Source: Streptomyces sp. NBC_00663 (GTDB taxonomy: Bacteria > Actinomycetota > Actinomycetes > Streptomycetales > Streptomycetaceae). From it: a stretch of 64,000 nucleotides of DNA. Within the stretch, counting starts at the first letter, position 1; the number at the start of each line of letters is the position of its first letter. Made by a program: the position numbers and the translations under genes. The notes beneath the pieces are model-generated. The model did no database searches and was not told the origin of the DNA. It saw only the letters and a list, made by a program, of their open reading frames with translations. Shown here one piece after another: positions 53,602-62,760 of the stretch. The DNA is taken from contig NZ_CP109027.1 of assembly GCF_036226885.1 (NCBI RefSeq), positions 8,618,001 through 8,682,000 of the forward strand, given 5' to 3'.

Positions 53602-55086
53602 TCAGTCCTCCTGGACGGGCACCTTCTGCGCCGGCGGCTGCGGCGCGACCCCGTTCAGGGCCGAAGCACCGGCCGGTGTCTGCCCGTTCTGGTTCATGGA
53701 CGCGAGCAGCTGACGGGCCAGGCCAAGACCGGTGCCGCCCATGGTGAGCGCCTTGGCGAGCATGTCCGCCATGCCGTCGGCGCCGTTGAGCACCACCATG
53801 TTGTCGACGTTCCCGAACGCGGACGCCCCGGCCCGCACGATCTCCGGCCAGTTCTCGGCGAGTTGCTGGGCGACCACGGCCTCCTGGTTCTCGGCGAGGG
53901 CGGCGGCCCGCGCCTTGATGGCCTCCGCCTCCGCGAGCCCCTTGGCCTTCGTCGCCTCGGCCTGCGCCAGGCCCCTGGCCTGGGCCGCGGCGGCCTCGGC
54001 CTCACCGGTGGCCCGGGTCGCCGCCGCCGACGCCGTACCGCGCGCCTTGGTCGCCTCGGCCTCGGCGCCCGCGGCCGTCTTGACCCGGGTGGCCTCGGCC
54101 GCGGCGGCCAACTCGGTCTCCTTCGCCTTGGCTTGGGCGGCGGAGATGCGTGCGTCGCGCTCGGCCTCGGCCAGCGTGCGCTTCTCGTACGCCTTCGCGT
54201 CCGCGGGTTTGCGCACGTCCGCCTGGAGCTGCTGCTCGGTCCGCTGCGCCTCCAGTTCGGCGACCCGGGTCATCTGCACGACGACCTCCTGCCGGGCGGC
54301 GGCGTCGGCGAGCGGTCCCGCCTGCTGGGTCTTGGCGGCGGCCTTGTCGCGCTCCGCCTGATAGCCGGCCTGGAGGATCTCGCTGTCCCGGGTGGCCTCC
54401 GCCATCCGCGCGAACGACTGCTGCTCGGCCTCGGTGGCCAGCCGGTTCGCCTCGGCCTGCGCGATCCGCGCGTCCCGCTGGACGGCCGCGGCGTGCGGCA
54501 TCGCGAGGTTCTGGATGTACCCGGTCGGGTCCTCGATCTCATGGATCTGTAGCGAGTCCACGATCAGACCGAGCTTCTCCATCTCCGTGCCGCACGCGGC
54601 CCGCGTCTGCCCGGTCAGCTTCTCCCGGTCGCGGATCATGTCCTCGACCGTCAACCCGCCGACGATGGAGCGCAGATGACCGGCGAAGACGTTGTGCACC
54701 CGCTCCGACATCAGCTTCTGCTGGTCCAGGAAACGGCGCCCCGCGTTGGCGATGGACACGAAGTCGTCGCCCACCTTGAAGATGACGACGCCCCGTACTT
54801 TCAGCGGAATGCCCTGGTGGGTCACGCAGTCCACGTGCAGCTCGGTCTCGTTGAGGTCGAGGGACAGCTTGCGCACCGCCTGCACGCCGGGCAGCACCAG
54901 CGTGCCGCGGCCCGTGACGATACGGAATCCCATGCCCTCTTCGAGGCCCTCGGTCTTGTGCTTGGAACCCGAGATGATGAGCGCCTCGTTGGGCTCGGCG
55001 ACCCGCCACATCATCTTGAACACACCGATCAGAACGAGGACAGCACCTACCGCGATCCCCGCAACGACGCCGATGACCATCGGCAT
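53602..55086 (-). CDS. Flotillin-like SPFH domain membrane protein
   Basis: 494-residue flotillin. One N-terminal membrane segment (VIGVVAGIAVGAVLVLIGVF), the SPFH/PHB domain (about 30-200, ending near QIHEIEDPTGYIQNLAMPHA) and a long Ala/Glu-rich coiled coil (about 205-430) with many EAE-x-TKA-x-G heptads are followed by a Gln/Pro-rich tail. Flotillins organise ordered membrane patches. ATG 55086 has AAAGGGGG close upstream; ATG 55101 would add five residues. A small NfeD-like protein is encoded upstream on the same strand, the classic flotillin partner. Confidence 0.92.
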   Translation of the reverse strand: MPMVIGVVAGIAVGAVLVLIGVFKMMWRVAEPNEALIISGSKHKTEGLEEGMGFRIVTGRGTLVLPGVQAVRKLSLDLNETELHVDCVTHQGIPLKVRGVVIFKVGDDFVSIANAGRRFLDQQKLMSERVHNVFAGHLRSIVGGLTVEDMIRDREKLTGQTRAACGTEMEKLGLIVDSLQIHEIEDPTGYIQNLAMPHAAAVQRDARIAQAEANRLATEAEQQSFARMAEATRDSEILQAGYQAERDKAAAKTQQAGPLADAAARQEVVVQMTRVAELEAQRTEQQLQADVRKPADAKAYEKRTLAEAERDARISAAQAKAKETELAAAAEATRVKTAAGAEAEATKARGTASAAATRATGEAEAAAAQARGLAQAEATKAKGLAEAEAIKARAAALAENQEAVVAQQLAENWPEIVRAGASAFGNVDNMVVLNGADGMADMLAKALTMGGTGLGLARQLLASMNQNGQTPAGASALNGVAPQPPAQKVPVQED

Positions 55087-55219
55087 TCGCCCCCTTTGCA
55101 TGGTGCCCTTTCGGCACCGAACGAAGGGAGTCTGCGCCTCGGCGCAGCCCGGGTACAGACCCTGACGAACTCTTGTCGCAACCTTGACGCAAACGGCTCT
55201 CACCTGCGACAAAGACTGC

Positions 55220-55438
55220 TCAACTGTCGTACGCCGCCTGCACGTAGACCGTTCTCGGTGCCTGGTACTCCACCACCATGACGACCGTGCCCCGCTCGAT
55301 GCGGTCGCTGCCGGTGGCCGGATAGGCGAGGAAGTGCTCGGCGCCGCCGCGCACCCGGACGATCACCTCGCCGACGAGCCCGGGCCCGACCGTTCCGGTG
55401 ACCCGCCCCATGAGCCCGACCATCGACGCATCGTCCAT
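55220..55438 (-). CDS. Small NfeD-like OB-fold protein
   Basis: 72 residues beginning MDDASMVGLMGRVTG and ending TVYVQAAYDS. The pattern G-x-V-G-x-A-x-T-x-L-x-P-x-G found in NfeD C-terminal OB folds is seen in degenerate form (GLMGRVTGTVGPGLVGEV, later RGTVVMVVEYQ). There are no membrane helices, unlike classic NfeD. The position directly upstream of flotillin supports a functional pair. A hairpin CTGCGCC-TC-GGCGCAG lies in the 133-base gap between them. Confidence 0.7.
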   Translation of the reverse strand: MDDASMVGLMGRVTGTVGPGLVGEVIVRVRGGAEHFLAYPATGSDRIERGTVVMVVEYQAPRTVYVQAAYDS

Positions 55439-55464
55439 GGTCACAGGGTACGGGCCCGACGCCG

Positions 55465-56919
55465 TCACACGGCCGGTGAGTCGACGGCGAACCTCCGCGG
55501 CGGCCACGCCTCGTGCCAGCGCAGCTCCGCCTCCAACTGCGCCGCGAGGGAGATCAGAAGCGGCTCGCTGTTGGCCGGACCGAGCAACTGCGCCCCGACC
55601 GGCAGACCGCCGTCCACGAAGCCCGCGGGGACGTTGACACCGGGCCAGCCCAGCACGTTCCACGGCCAGGCGTAGGGGCAGGCGGCGATCATCGCCCGGT
55701 CGGTGGCGAAGCCGCCGAGGCCGAGCATCGAGCCGACGCGGGGCGGGGGAGCGGCCGTGGTGGGCGCGAGGACGACGTCGTACGAGGTGAAGAAGGCGCC
55801 GATACGGCGGTGCAGGACCGCCTCCGCGCGCCGCGCGGCCCGCAGCGGTGCCCCGCCGAGCAGCCGGCCGAGGCGGGCGGCGTCGCGGGTGCGCCGGTCG
55901 AGCAGCGCGGGGAAGGGCGCCTCGCCGACGTGCTCGGCGAGGCCGACGGTGGCGCGCGGGATGAAGGTGAGGCCGATCTGGCCGTACGGCGGGTCGGCCT
56001 CCTCGACCGTGTGCCCCAACGCGGCGAGCTGCTCGGCGAGTTGGACGACCTTCGCCCGTACCGCCGGTTGGAGCCGGGCGGGCAGTGCGGTGAACGGCGG
56101 TTTCAGGGCGAGGGCGATGCGCAGGCGGCGGCCGGGGTCGCGGCGGGCGGCCTCGGAGGCGTCCATGGACGGCGGGCGGTGCGGGTCGAGGGCGTGGTTG
56201 CCGCTCGCCGCGTCGAGCAGGAGCGCGGCGTCCGCGACGGTGCGGGCCAGGGTGCCGTTGACGGTGATGCCCTGGAAGGACTCGCCGCGCGGCCAGGTGG
56301 AGATGCGGCCACGCTGCGGCTTGATGCCGATGAGATGGGTCCAGGAGGCCGGAATGCGCACCGACCCGGCGCCGTCGGAGCCGAGAGCTGCCGGTACGAG
56401 CCCCGCGGCGACGGCGGCGGCCGAACCACCCGACGAGCCGCCCGGCGTGTGGTCTGCGCTCCACGGATTACGAGTGGCCCCGAAGGCGGGCCCCTCGGTG
56501 AAGGGCCACTGCCCGAGCTCACAGGTGTTGGTCTTGCCGACGACGACGGCCCCGGCGGCCCGCAGCCGTCGTACGGCCTCACCGTCCTCGGCGACCGGCG
56601 GGAACTCCCCCTGGCAGCCGAACGCGGTGGGCTCGCCCGCCACGTCCATGTCGTCCTTCACGGCCACCGGCACCCCGAGCAGCGGCCTGCGCACTCCGGC
56701 CGCGAGCTCCTTGTCGGCGGCGTCGGCCTCGGCGAGCGCGGCCTCGGCCCGCACGATCCGGAAGGCGTTCAGCGAGCCCTGGTCGGCCTCGATCCGGGCG
56801 AGGGTCCGCTCGACGAGCGCGCGTGCGGTGACGGCACCGTCGGCCAGCGCGCGTGCGGTCTCCACCAGGCCCGCAAAACGGTCGGGCGCCGCACCGCCTG
56901 CGGAACGGTCGTGCGTCAT
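55465..56919 (-). CDS. Amidase (amidase signature family)
   Basis: 484-residue amidase signature enzyme. The Ser-cisSer-Lys triad is complete: Lys88 (VAVKDD), Ser162 in GGSSGGS and the nucleophile Ser186 in GAGSVRIPA. It hydrolyses amides, but the family is too broad to name a substrate; relatives include 6-aminohexanoate-cyclic-dimer hydrolases. ATG 56919 chosen because the family N-terminus follows directly. It precedes the NfeD-like gene by 26 bases, so it may head the amidase-NfeD-flotillin transcript. A LacI-type palindrome lies in the upstream spacer. Confidence 0.88.
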   Translation of the reverse strand: MTHDRSAGGAAPDRFAGLVETARALADGAVTARALVERTLARIEADQGSLNAFRIVRAEAALAEADAADKELAAGVRRPLLGVPVAVKDDMDVAGEPTAFGCQGEFPPVAEDGEAVRRLRAAGAVVVGKTNTCELGQWPFTEGPAFGATRNPWSADHTPGGSSGGSAAAVAAGLVPAALGSDGAGSVRIPASWTHLIGIKPQRGRISTWPRGESFQGITVNGTLARTVADAALLLDAASGNHALDPHRPPSMDASEAARRDPGRRLRIALALKPPFTALPARLQPAVRAKVVQLAEQLAALGHTVEEADPPYGQIGLTFIPRATVGLAEHVGEAPFPALLDRRTRDAARLGRLLGGAPLRAARRAEAVLHRRIGAFFTSYDVVLAPTTAAPPPRVGSMLGLGGFATDRAMIAACPYAWPWNVLGWPGVNVPAGFVDGGLPVGAQLLGPANSEPLLISLAAQLEAELRWHEAWPPRRFAVDSPAV

Positions 56920-56971
56920 ACGGGACACCTCCGAGGCGCCTTCCGGGACGTTGCCTACCGAACGGTAACGT

Positions 56972-56988
56972 CGGAAAGCGCTTCGCCG
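56972..56988. promoter_or_regulatory. Putative LacI-family operator
   Basis: CGGAAAGCGCTTCGCCG with the central palindrome AAGCGCTT, the usual core of LacI-family sugar operators in actinobacteria. It lies in the 247-base divergent spacer between the amidase and the secreted GH43-like/AbfB gene, more plausibly controlling the latter. Confidence 0.45.
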
Positions 56989-57166
56989 GAACGTCCGTGA
57001 CGGCAGCGGCCGTTCGACGCTCGGCACAGCCGCCGCACAGTGCTCATGAGGTCGTGCGCAAACCATTGACGCACCCGGATCTCACCCCTACCTTCTGATC
57101 GACTTTCCGAACCTTGTTCGGTATGCCGGACGTCTGAGCCGCGTCCTGTCCGAGAGAGAGCCGCCC

Positions 57167-58546
57167 GTGACCACACAACCCCCCATGCCGTCACGTCGTA
57201 CCCTGCTGCGCGTCATGGCGGCCCTGCCCGCCTCGGCCGTCCTGCTCGGCGAACTGCCCGGCGCGGCCTACGCCGCCGCCCCGGCCAGCGGCTCCGCCAC
57301 CCGCTACACGATCGTGCCGTTCCTCAACAGCAACGACGGCACGGTGAACGTCTACCAGTCGGACGACGCCCTCGACTTCCGCCTGGTGCAGGCCTCCGCG
57401 TACACGCCGCCGAGCAACCGGATCCGCGACGCCAGCGTGTTCAAGCACACCGACGGCTACTACTACATCACCTACACCACGCACACCTGGCAGGACGTCA
57501 GCACCACCATCGGCTTCGCCCGTAGCTCCGACCGGGTCAACTGGACCTTCCTGTACGACTACACGGTCCCGATCACCAACCTGTCCCGGGCGTGGGCGCC
57601 GGAGTGGTTCGTCGACAGCGACGGCAGCGTCAACGTCATCGTGTCCTGCTCGCTCACCAGCGACGAGTGGATCTTCACACCCTATCGGCTGAAGGCGACG
57701 AACTCCGCGCTCACGGCGTGGAGTTCACCGGTGGCCCTGGCCGGCATCGGCTCGAACCACATCGACACCTTCATCGTGAAGATCGGCTCGACCTACCACG
57801 CCTTCACGAAGAACGAGACGACCAAGTACATCGAGTACGCCACCGCGACCTCCCTGACCGGCCCCTACACAATCTCCAGGACCGGCGACTGGGCCGGCTG
57901 GGGCAGCTACCGCGAGGGCCCCGCGCTGGTGCAGCTCGACAACGGCGCCTGGCGCCTGTTCTTCGACGGCTACGGCGACGGCAAGTACTACTACAGCGAC
58001 AGCTACGACACCTTCGCCACCTGGTCCGCGCCGACGGCCCTGCCCGTGATCTCCGGTACGGCACGGCACTTCACGGTCATCAAGGAGACGGTGTCCGGCG
58101 GCCCGACCCTGGCGAAGAACGTCACCCGGTCCTTCCAGTCGGCCAACTACACCACCCGTTACTGGCAGACGCAGTCCTCGCTGCTCAACCTGCCGGTGGT
58201 GACCAGCTCCAGCACCTCCGCCGAGAAGACGGCCTCCACCTTCACCGTCGTCGCGGGCCTCGCCGACTCGGGCGGCTACTCGTTCCGCGACTCCGCCGGC
58301 AACTACCTGCGCCACTGGGACTTCCGGGGCCGCTTCGACGCCAACGACGGCACGTCGACCTTCGCCAAGGACGCCACGTTCATCGCCCGCACGGGCTCGA
58401 CGACCGGCTCGATCCGCTTCGAGTCGTACAACTACCCCGGCTACTACCTGCGGCACTACAACTACCAGCTGCGCGTGGAGCGTTCGGACGGCACGGCGCT
58501 GTTCCGGCAGGACAGCTCGTTCACCCCGGTGACGGCCTGGGCCTGA
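57167..58546 (+). CDS. Secreted GH43-like five-bladed propeller protein with AbfB domain
   Basis: 459 residues. A twin-arginine export signal (PSRRTLLRV then a hydrophobic stretch, cut near AYAAAP) precedes a GH43-type beta-propeller (about 45-310) and a C-terminal AbfB/CBM42 arabinose-binding domain (about 318-455), with SLLNLPVVT and the repeated FRDSAGNYLRHWDFR and RFESYNYPGYYLRHYNY blocks. It probably acts on arabinan or arabinoxylan side chains. GTG 57167 chosen after GAGAGAG. Its last 26 bases overlap the convergent MDR oxidoreductase gene. Confidence 0.85.
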   Translation: MTTQPPMPSRRTLLRVMAALPASAVLLGELPGAAYAAAPASGSATRYTIVPFLNSNDGTVNVYQSDDALDFRLVQASAYTPPSNRIRDASVFKHTDGYYYITYTTHTWQDVSTTIGFARSSDRVNWTFLYDYTVPITNLSRAWAPEWFVDSDGSVNVIVSCSLTSDEWIFTPYRLKATNSALTAWSSPVALAGIGSNHIDTFIVKIGSTYHAFTKNETTKYIEYATATSLTGPYTISRTGDWAGWGSYREGPALVQLDNGAWRLFFDGYGDGKYYYSDSYDTFATWSAPTALPVISGTARHFTVIKETVSGGPTLAKNVTRSFQSANYTTRYWQTQSSLLNLPVVTSSSTSAEKTASTFTVVAGLADSGGYSFRDSAGNYLRHWDFRGRFDANDGTSTFAKDATFIARTGSTTGSIRFESYNYPGYYLRHYNYQLRVERSDGTALFRQDSSFTPVTAWA

Positions 58547-59477
58547 TCACCGAAGGCTGCCAGGGGCACAGCACGATCTTGCCGTGGGTGTGCCCCAGCT
58601 CCAGCTCGCGGTACGCGTCCCGCACCTGCTCCAACGGGTAGGTGCGGGCGACCGGCACCTCCAGCTCCCCGCGAGCGGCGAGCCGGGCCAGTTGGCCGAG
58701 GACGACCGCGCAGGCCGCCGAGCCCTCGCCGTAGGTGCGCGCACCGACCCTGGCCGCGGCCCGCCAGTCGCGGATCGTGTTGATCCGCTCGGGCCGCACG
58801 CCCAACTCCACGGCCAGGTCCACATAGCCGTCGCCGAACGTGTCGATGAACGCGTCGACCCGGCCGCCGGACGCCTCCCGGACCCGTTCGGCGACGCCCT
58901 CGCCGTACGCCACCGGGACGATCCCGCGCTCCTTCAGCCAGGCGTGGTTGCGTTCGCCCGCCAGCCCGATCACCGAGGCGCCCCGACGCCGCGCCAGCTG
59001 CACGGCCAGCGACCCGACACCGCCCGCCGCGCCGGACACCACGACCGTGTCCCCGGGGACCGGGTCCACGGCGAACACGGTGGCGTACGCGGTCGTACCG
59101 GCCACGTACAGCGACCCGGCCACCTCCCAGGGCAGCCCTCGCGGCCGGGAGACCAGGTTCACGTCGTCGACCACCACGAACTCCGCGTGGCTCGCCCGGT
59201 TGTGGGTGAAGCCCAGCACCTCGTCGCCCACCGCGAATCCGCGTGCCTCGGCGCCGAGCTCCACCACCACGCCGGCCAGATCGCTGCCCTGTCCGGAGGG
59301 GAAGGCGGCCGGCCAGCGGCCGTGCCGGGCGCCCTCGCGGATCATCACCTCGCCGGGCTGGATCCCGGCCGCGCGCACCTCGACGAGCACCTGTCCGGGG
59401 CCGGGTGACGGGCGCGGCACGTCCTCCACCCGCAGCACGTCGATCTCGCCGTATTCGTGGAAACGGACCGCCCGCAT
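58521..59477 (-). CDS. NADP-dependent zinc-free MDR oxidoreductase (quinone reductase-like)
   Basis: 318-residue medium-chain dehydrogenase/reductase. N-terminal MRAVRFHEYGEIDVLRVED, the NADPH loop VSGAAGGVGSLAVQLARRRG and C-terminal YPLEQVRDAYRELELGHTHG are typical of quinone oxidoreductases; the zinc-binding cysteines of alcohol dehydrogenases are absent. It should reduce quinones or enones. The 3' end overlaps the secreted AbfB protein gene. Confidence 0.92.
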   Translation of the reverse strand: MRAVRFHEYGEIDVLRVEDVPRPSPGPGQVLVEVRAAGIQPGEVMIREGARHGRWPAAFPSGQGSDLAGVVVELGAEARGFAVGDEVLGFTHNRASHAEFVVVDDVNLVSRPRGLPWEVAGSLYVAGTTAYATVFAVDPVPGDTVVVSGAAGGVGSLAVQLARRRGASVIGLAGERNHAWLKERGIVPVAYGEGVAERVREASGGRVDAFIDTFGDGYVDLAVELGVRPERINTIRDWRAAARVGARTYGEGSAACAVVLGQLARLAARGELEVPVARTYPLEQVRDAYRELELGHTHGKIVLCPWQPSVIRPRPSPG

Positions 59478-59690
59478 CGCTTGATCACCGCACCTTCGAG
59501 TTCGGCCAGGACCTCGCCTTCAACGGTGCGCGGGCGCCGCTCTGTTCCCGCCTGTGTTGGGTGATACGAGCGTCATCGGCCCACTTCTTCGTGTCATCCG
59601 CCAGTACGGGCGCCGGACCGGGCGGGGGGAGACTCGCTGCCGCGTACACATCAGGCGCGGCGGTCGCCGTGCGACAGATGGGGGAGAGAC

Positions 59691-60434
59691 ATGAGTGTGC
59701 AGCAGTACGACGCGATCGGTGAGGCGTTCGAGGGGTTCAAGGCCCTGCCGATGATCCGGTACGGCGAAGTGCCCAGTTTTCTGGGGCTCGTCGGGGACGT
59801 GCGGGGCAAGTCGGTGCTGGACCTGGCGTGCGGGACCGGCTTCTACAGCCGGGAGTTCAGGCGGCGCGGCGCCACCGACGTCCTCGGGGTCGACATCTCG
59901 GGCGAGATGATCGCCGTCGCGCGGGACATCGAGCGTGCCGAACCTCTCGGCGTGCGCTACGAGGTCGGGGACGTGGCCGAACTGCGGCCCCTCGACCGGC
60001 GCTTCGACATCGCCCTCGGTGTGCAGTGCCTCAACTACGCCGAGGACATCGCGGAGTTGGAGCGGATGTGCCGCAACGTCCACCGCGGCCTGGTCCCGGG
60101 CGGTGAGTTCTTCGTGCTCTGCCAGCGGCCCGACTACCGGTTCGACTGCGCGTCCCTCGACCAGTACGGCTTCCGCTGCGAGCCCACCGGCGAGGAGGCG
60201 GAGGCCGGTCCGCGATGCCGGGTCACCGCCCTCCTCGAACCGCAGCCGATCAGCATCCTCGGCACGGTTCCGCGCCGCGAGGTCTACGAGGCGTCGCTGC
60301 GGGGGGCCGGCTTCGGTGAGCTGGAGTGGGTGCCGTTGAGCGTGTCCGAGGCGGGCGTCCGCGAGTTCGGCGAGGAGTTCTGGGCGGACCTGCTCGCGCA
60401 CCCGCCGCTGGTGATGCTGCGCTGCCGGGCCTGA
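59691..60434 (+). CDS. Class I SAM-dependent methyltransferase
   Basis: 247 residues. Motif I VLDLACGTGFYSREF, the acidic end of beta-2 VLGVDISGEM, and motif III RFDIALGVQCLNYAED identify a Methyltransf_11/25 type fold. The N-terminus YDAIGEAFEGFKALPMIRY resembles small-molecule methyltransferases of the toxoflavin/SAM-dependent group. GGGGGAGAG precedes ATG 59691. No biosynthetic partner is nearby, so the substrate is unknown. The 213-base spacer upstream shows no other gene. Confidence 0.9.
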   Translation: MSVQQYDAIGEAFEGFKALPMIRYGEVPSFLGLVGDVRGKSVLDLACGTGFYSREFRRRGATDVLGVDISGEMIAVARDIERAEPLGVRYEVGDVAELRPLDRRFDIALGVQCLNYAEDIAELERMCRNVHRGLVPGGEFFVLCQRPDYRFDCASLDQYGFRCEPTGEEAEAGPRCRVTALLEPQPISILGTVPRREVYEASLRGAGFGELEWVPLSVSEAGVREFGEEFWADLLAHPPLVMLRCRA

Positions 60435-60560
60435 ACGGTCCGCTCGGTTCCGCCCCGGCCGGACGGCGTTCAGGCGAACGCCACCTCGGCCGTGGCGTGC
60501 CGGGGTTCACAGCGAACGCGGCGTCCTGTCGGGGGCGTTGACGCGCACCAGGTCCAGCAT

Positions 60561-60746
60561 GAGGAGGGCCAGCAGATCGCCCTCAACGCCGTACGCATCC
60601 ACGGCGGTTACGGCTACTCGACTGAGTTCGACGTCGAAGGCTACTTCCGGGACGCCCCGCTGATGATCGTCGGCGAGGGCACGAACGAGATCCAACGGAA
60701 CGTCATCGTGAGCCAGTTGGTGAAGCGAGGAGGCCTCGACGCCTAG
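60561..60746 (+). pseudogene. C-terminal remnant of an acyl-CoA dehydrogenase
   Basis: In frame from about 60561 the sequence reads HEEGQQIALNAVRIHGGYGY, then STEFDVEGYFRDAPLMIVGE and GTNEIQRNVIVSQLV, ending at a proper stop. This is the last 60 residues of an acyl-CoA dehydrogenase, including the FAD-binding helix and the GTNEIQ loop. The other 320 residues, including the substrate site, are missing and no start fits, so it is a deletion remnant. Its stop bases are shared with the convergent gene at 60743. Confidence 0.78.
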
Positions 60747-61435
60747 GGCGCGTCCGGCGGCACCGCGGCCTGGATCTCCACCCGGTGCCGCAGGTACGCG
60801 TCCGGATGGCCGCGGGCTATGCGCACCGCCTGAGCCACCAGGTCCTGGAGCGCGGCGGGTTGACTGCGCGGACCGAGCGCGAGACCCGGCAGGATGCACC
60901 GGCGTACATCGAGGTCCTCGTTGGCGACGAACTCCCTCAGCGCGGTCTCCTGCCACTCGGCCCTGAGGTCGGCGACGGCATCGAGCTCGGCCTGGCTCTC
61001 GGGCGTCAGGACACGGTTCTCCCAGTCGAGGAACCGCATGGGCACCCCCGTCCAGTACCAGGCGCGGGCCGCTCCGGCCCGCTCCGGATTGCTGCCGGTG
61101 CGCAGATGTCCGATCAGCGCGAGCTGCACCCGGCGGCGCCCGTAGACGCGGACGGCGGGCTCGACGAACTGCCGGTTGAAGCTGGGGTCGGGGTCGTGGA
61201 CCCCGGCGCGGACCAGGTGCTCGAAGAGACCTTCGGGACGCACGTCCGTGTCACGTAGGGTCTTCCTGACGATCGATCGGGCCCGGTGCGCCCACTCCCG
61301 GTCCGAATCGGCAGGGGCGGGGGGCTCGGCGCCGAGCAGCTCGACGAGAGCCGTCAAGTGCCCGTGGAACACGGCATGCCGGTCGCTCGGCCGCTCAGGA
61401 AGCGGCAGGTACGTGCGTGGTGTCTCGTCGCCCAC
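60743..61435 (-). CDS. Hypothetical protein, HEAT-like helical repeats
   Basis: 230-residue cytoplasmic protein built of helix pairs (EWAHRARSIVRKTL, FVEPAVRVYGRRRVQLALIG, ALREFVANEDLDVRRCILPG), suggestive of HEAT-type repeats; no enzymatic motif. GTG 61435 was chosen since GGGGGA lies nine bases upstream; a TTG start about 15 codons earlier cannot be ruled out. The stop is shared with the acyl-CoA dehydrogenase remnant. Streptomyces homologues exist from memory, but without a known function. Confidence 0.62.
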   Translation of the reverse strand: MGDETPRTYLPLPERPSDRHAVFHGHLTALVELLGAEPPAPADSDREWAHRARSIVRKTLRDTDVRPEGLFEHLVRAGVHDPDPSFNRQFVEPAVRVYGRRRVQLALIGHLRTGSNPERAGAARAWYWTGVPMRFLDWENRVLTPESQAELDAVADLRAEWQETALREFVANEDLDVRRCILPGLALGPRSQPAALQDLVAQAVRIARGHPDAYLRHRVEIQAAVPPDAP

Positions 61436-61524
61436 CGGTGATCGTCCCCCTGGCTCGTGGTCGTAGCAGTGTGCGGACAAGAATGCCCGGACGGCCGGGT
61501 GCGGCGGCACCCGGCCACCGGTCG

Positions 61525-62199
61525 TCAGGCCTTGCCGCCCGTGCAGGCCGCGCCCGGCTCGGGGGTCTGACTGCCCTGCACGTACTTCTCCAGGAACTCG
61601 CCCACCCGCGGATCGGACCCCTTCGTCACGTTCAGCTGGTGGCCCCAGGCGGAGAGCGTGATCGGCGAGGACTGGTCGGGGTACGGGCTCATCAGGGTGT
61701 ACGGGGTTGTGGCGACCTTGCCGGACAGGGACTTGACGTCGGTGTCCGCGGCCTTGTCGTTGTACGTGATCCAGACCGCGCCGTGTTCCAGGGAGTGCAC
61801 GGCGTTCTCGTTCTGTATCGGGTCGGAGTAGACGTCGCCGTTGCAGTTCTGCCAGACGGGGGCGTGGTCGCCGCCGACGGGCGGCGTCATCGGATAGTCG
61901 ACCGCGGTGTCGACGTGGGTCTGGCTCAGCTTCGACCACGACTTCTCGCCGGAGACCGGCGCGGCCTGGGCCTGTTCCTCGGCGTCGGCGGCGTCGATCA
62001 GGTACCAGCCGCCACCGACCAGACCGGCGAGGATCGCGGTGGAGGCGGCGATGGTGATGATCCGGTTGCGGCGTTCACGGGCCTGCTCGGCGCGGCGCTG
62101 TTCCTCGACGCGGGCGCGCCGGGCATCGGCCTTGGAGCCGTTGGTGTTCCTGCTCTTCTTCGTACTGGTTCTGGTGCTCTTCGAGTTGGCGGAAGCCAT
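61525..62199 (-). CDS. DUF3105 membrane-anchored protein
   Basis: 224 residues. A very basic Lys/Arg-rich N-terminus, one transmembrane helix (about 48-68: IITIAASTAILAGLVGGGWY) and an extracytoplasmic DUF3105 domain containing TPPVGGDHAPVWQNCNGDVY and NAVHSLEHGAVWITY. The two His clusters and the Cys could bind metal. Members are common in actinobacteria next to copper or DUF305-type genes, but function is unproven. It belongs to the minus-strand group with DUF1326 and DUF2182. Confidence 0.88.
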   Translation of the reverse strand: MASANSKSTRTSTKKSRNTNGSKADARRARVEEQRRAEQARERRNRIITIAASTAILAGLVGGGWYLIDAADAEEQAQAAPVSGEKSWSKLSQTHVDTAVDYPMTPPVGGDHAPVWQNCNGDVYSDPIQNENAVHSLEHGAVWITYNDKAADTDVKSLSGKVATTPYTLMSPYPDQSSPITLSAWGHQLNVTKGSDPRVGEFLEKYVQGSQTPEPGAACTGGKA

Positions 62200-62265
62200 G
62201 GTGAAGTCCCTTGTGGGCAGCGGAGATCGACGGATGCCGGTGGATCGGGGGGAACGGCGTCCGGT

Positions 62266-62637
62266 CTAGGTCCGCAGCACTTGCAGGGCATGGAGGTCGG
62301 GGGCGCGGGGCTCCGCGGTGAAGGGGGTGCGGGTGGTGGTGGCCACCGCCGGCCGGGTGTCCACGCGGGTGGGCGCGGCGAGCGGTTGGGGATGCGGGCC
62401 CGGTCCGGTGCTCGGCTTGCCCGCGACGGCCCTTCCGCCGCACCGGTCGTGGCCGGACGACACGCAGACGTGCTCGCGCTCCTGCTCGTCCGGCACGTCG
62501 TAGAAGGCCGCGGCCACGGTGGTGTGCTCCGGCGGCAACTGCGGCCCGCGGGCGCACAGACAGGCCACGCCGAGCAGCGTGGCCAGGGCCACCACCAGGC
62601 CCAGCACCACGGCTCCGGTCCGCCGCCCCGTACGCAT
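62266..62637 (-). CDS. Small membrane-anchored protein of the DUF3105/DUF1326 group
   Basis: 123 residues: one N-terminal hydrophobic helix (AVVLGLVVALATLLGVACLC), then an extracytoplasmic part with VCVSSGHDRCGG and a Pro/Thr-rich tail. Cysteines in VACLC at the membrane edge make it a possible lipoprotein or metal-binding protein. No known family. Both neighbours on the same strand are about 70-125 bases away. Confidence 0.6.
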   Translation of the reverse strand: MRTGRRTGAVVLGLVVALATLLGVACLCARGPQLPPEHTTVAAAFYDVPDEQEREHVCVSSGHDRCGGRAVAGKPSTGPGPHPQPLAAPTRVDTRPAVATTTRTPFTAEPRAPDLHALQVLRT

Positions 62638-62760
62638 TGTCGACTCCCCGCCCTTCGAGGACTCAGCGTAGGTGAGGGTGGGGCGGGGGAGGAGGGCGGG
62701 GGAAGATCTCTCCGCGGGGGTGGGGTCGCCGGAGTCGCTCCACGTGGTGAACCGGCCGGG

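Noticed and set aside
56949..56970. TACCGAACGGTA palindrome as an extended operator
   Set aside because: The inner palindrome is exact, but flanking bases do not continue the symmetry around the same centre, and by itself it is weak evidence.
59691..60434. Part of a biosynthetic gene cluster
   Set aside because: The methyltransferase, amidase and LLM oxidoreductase are scattered with no PKS, NRPS, terpene or RiPP core gene in the window.
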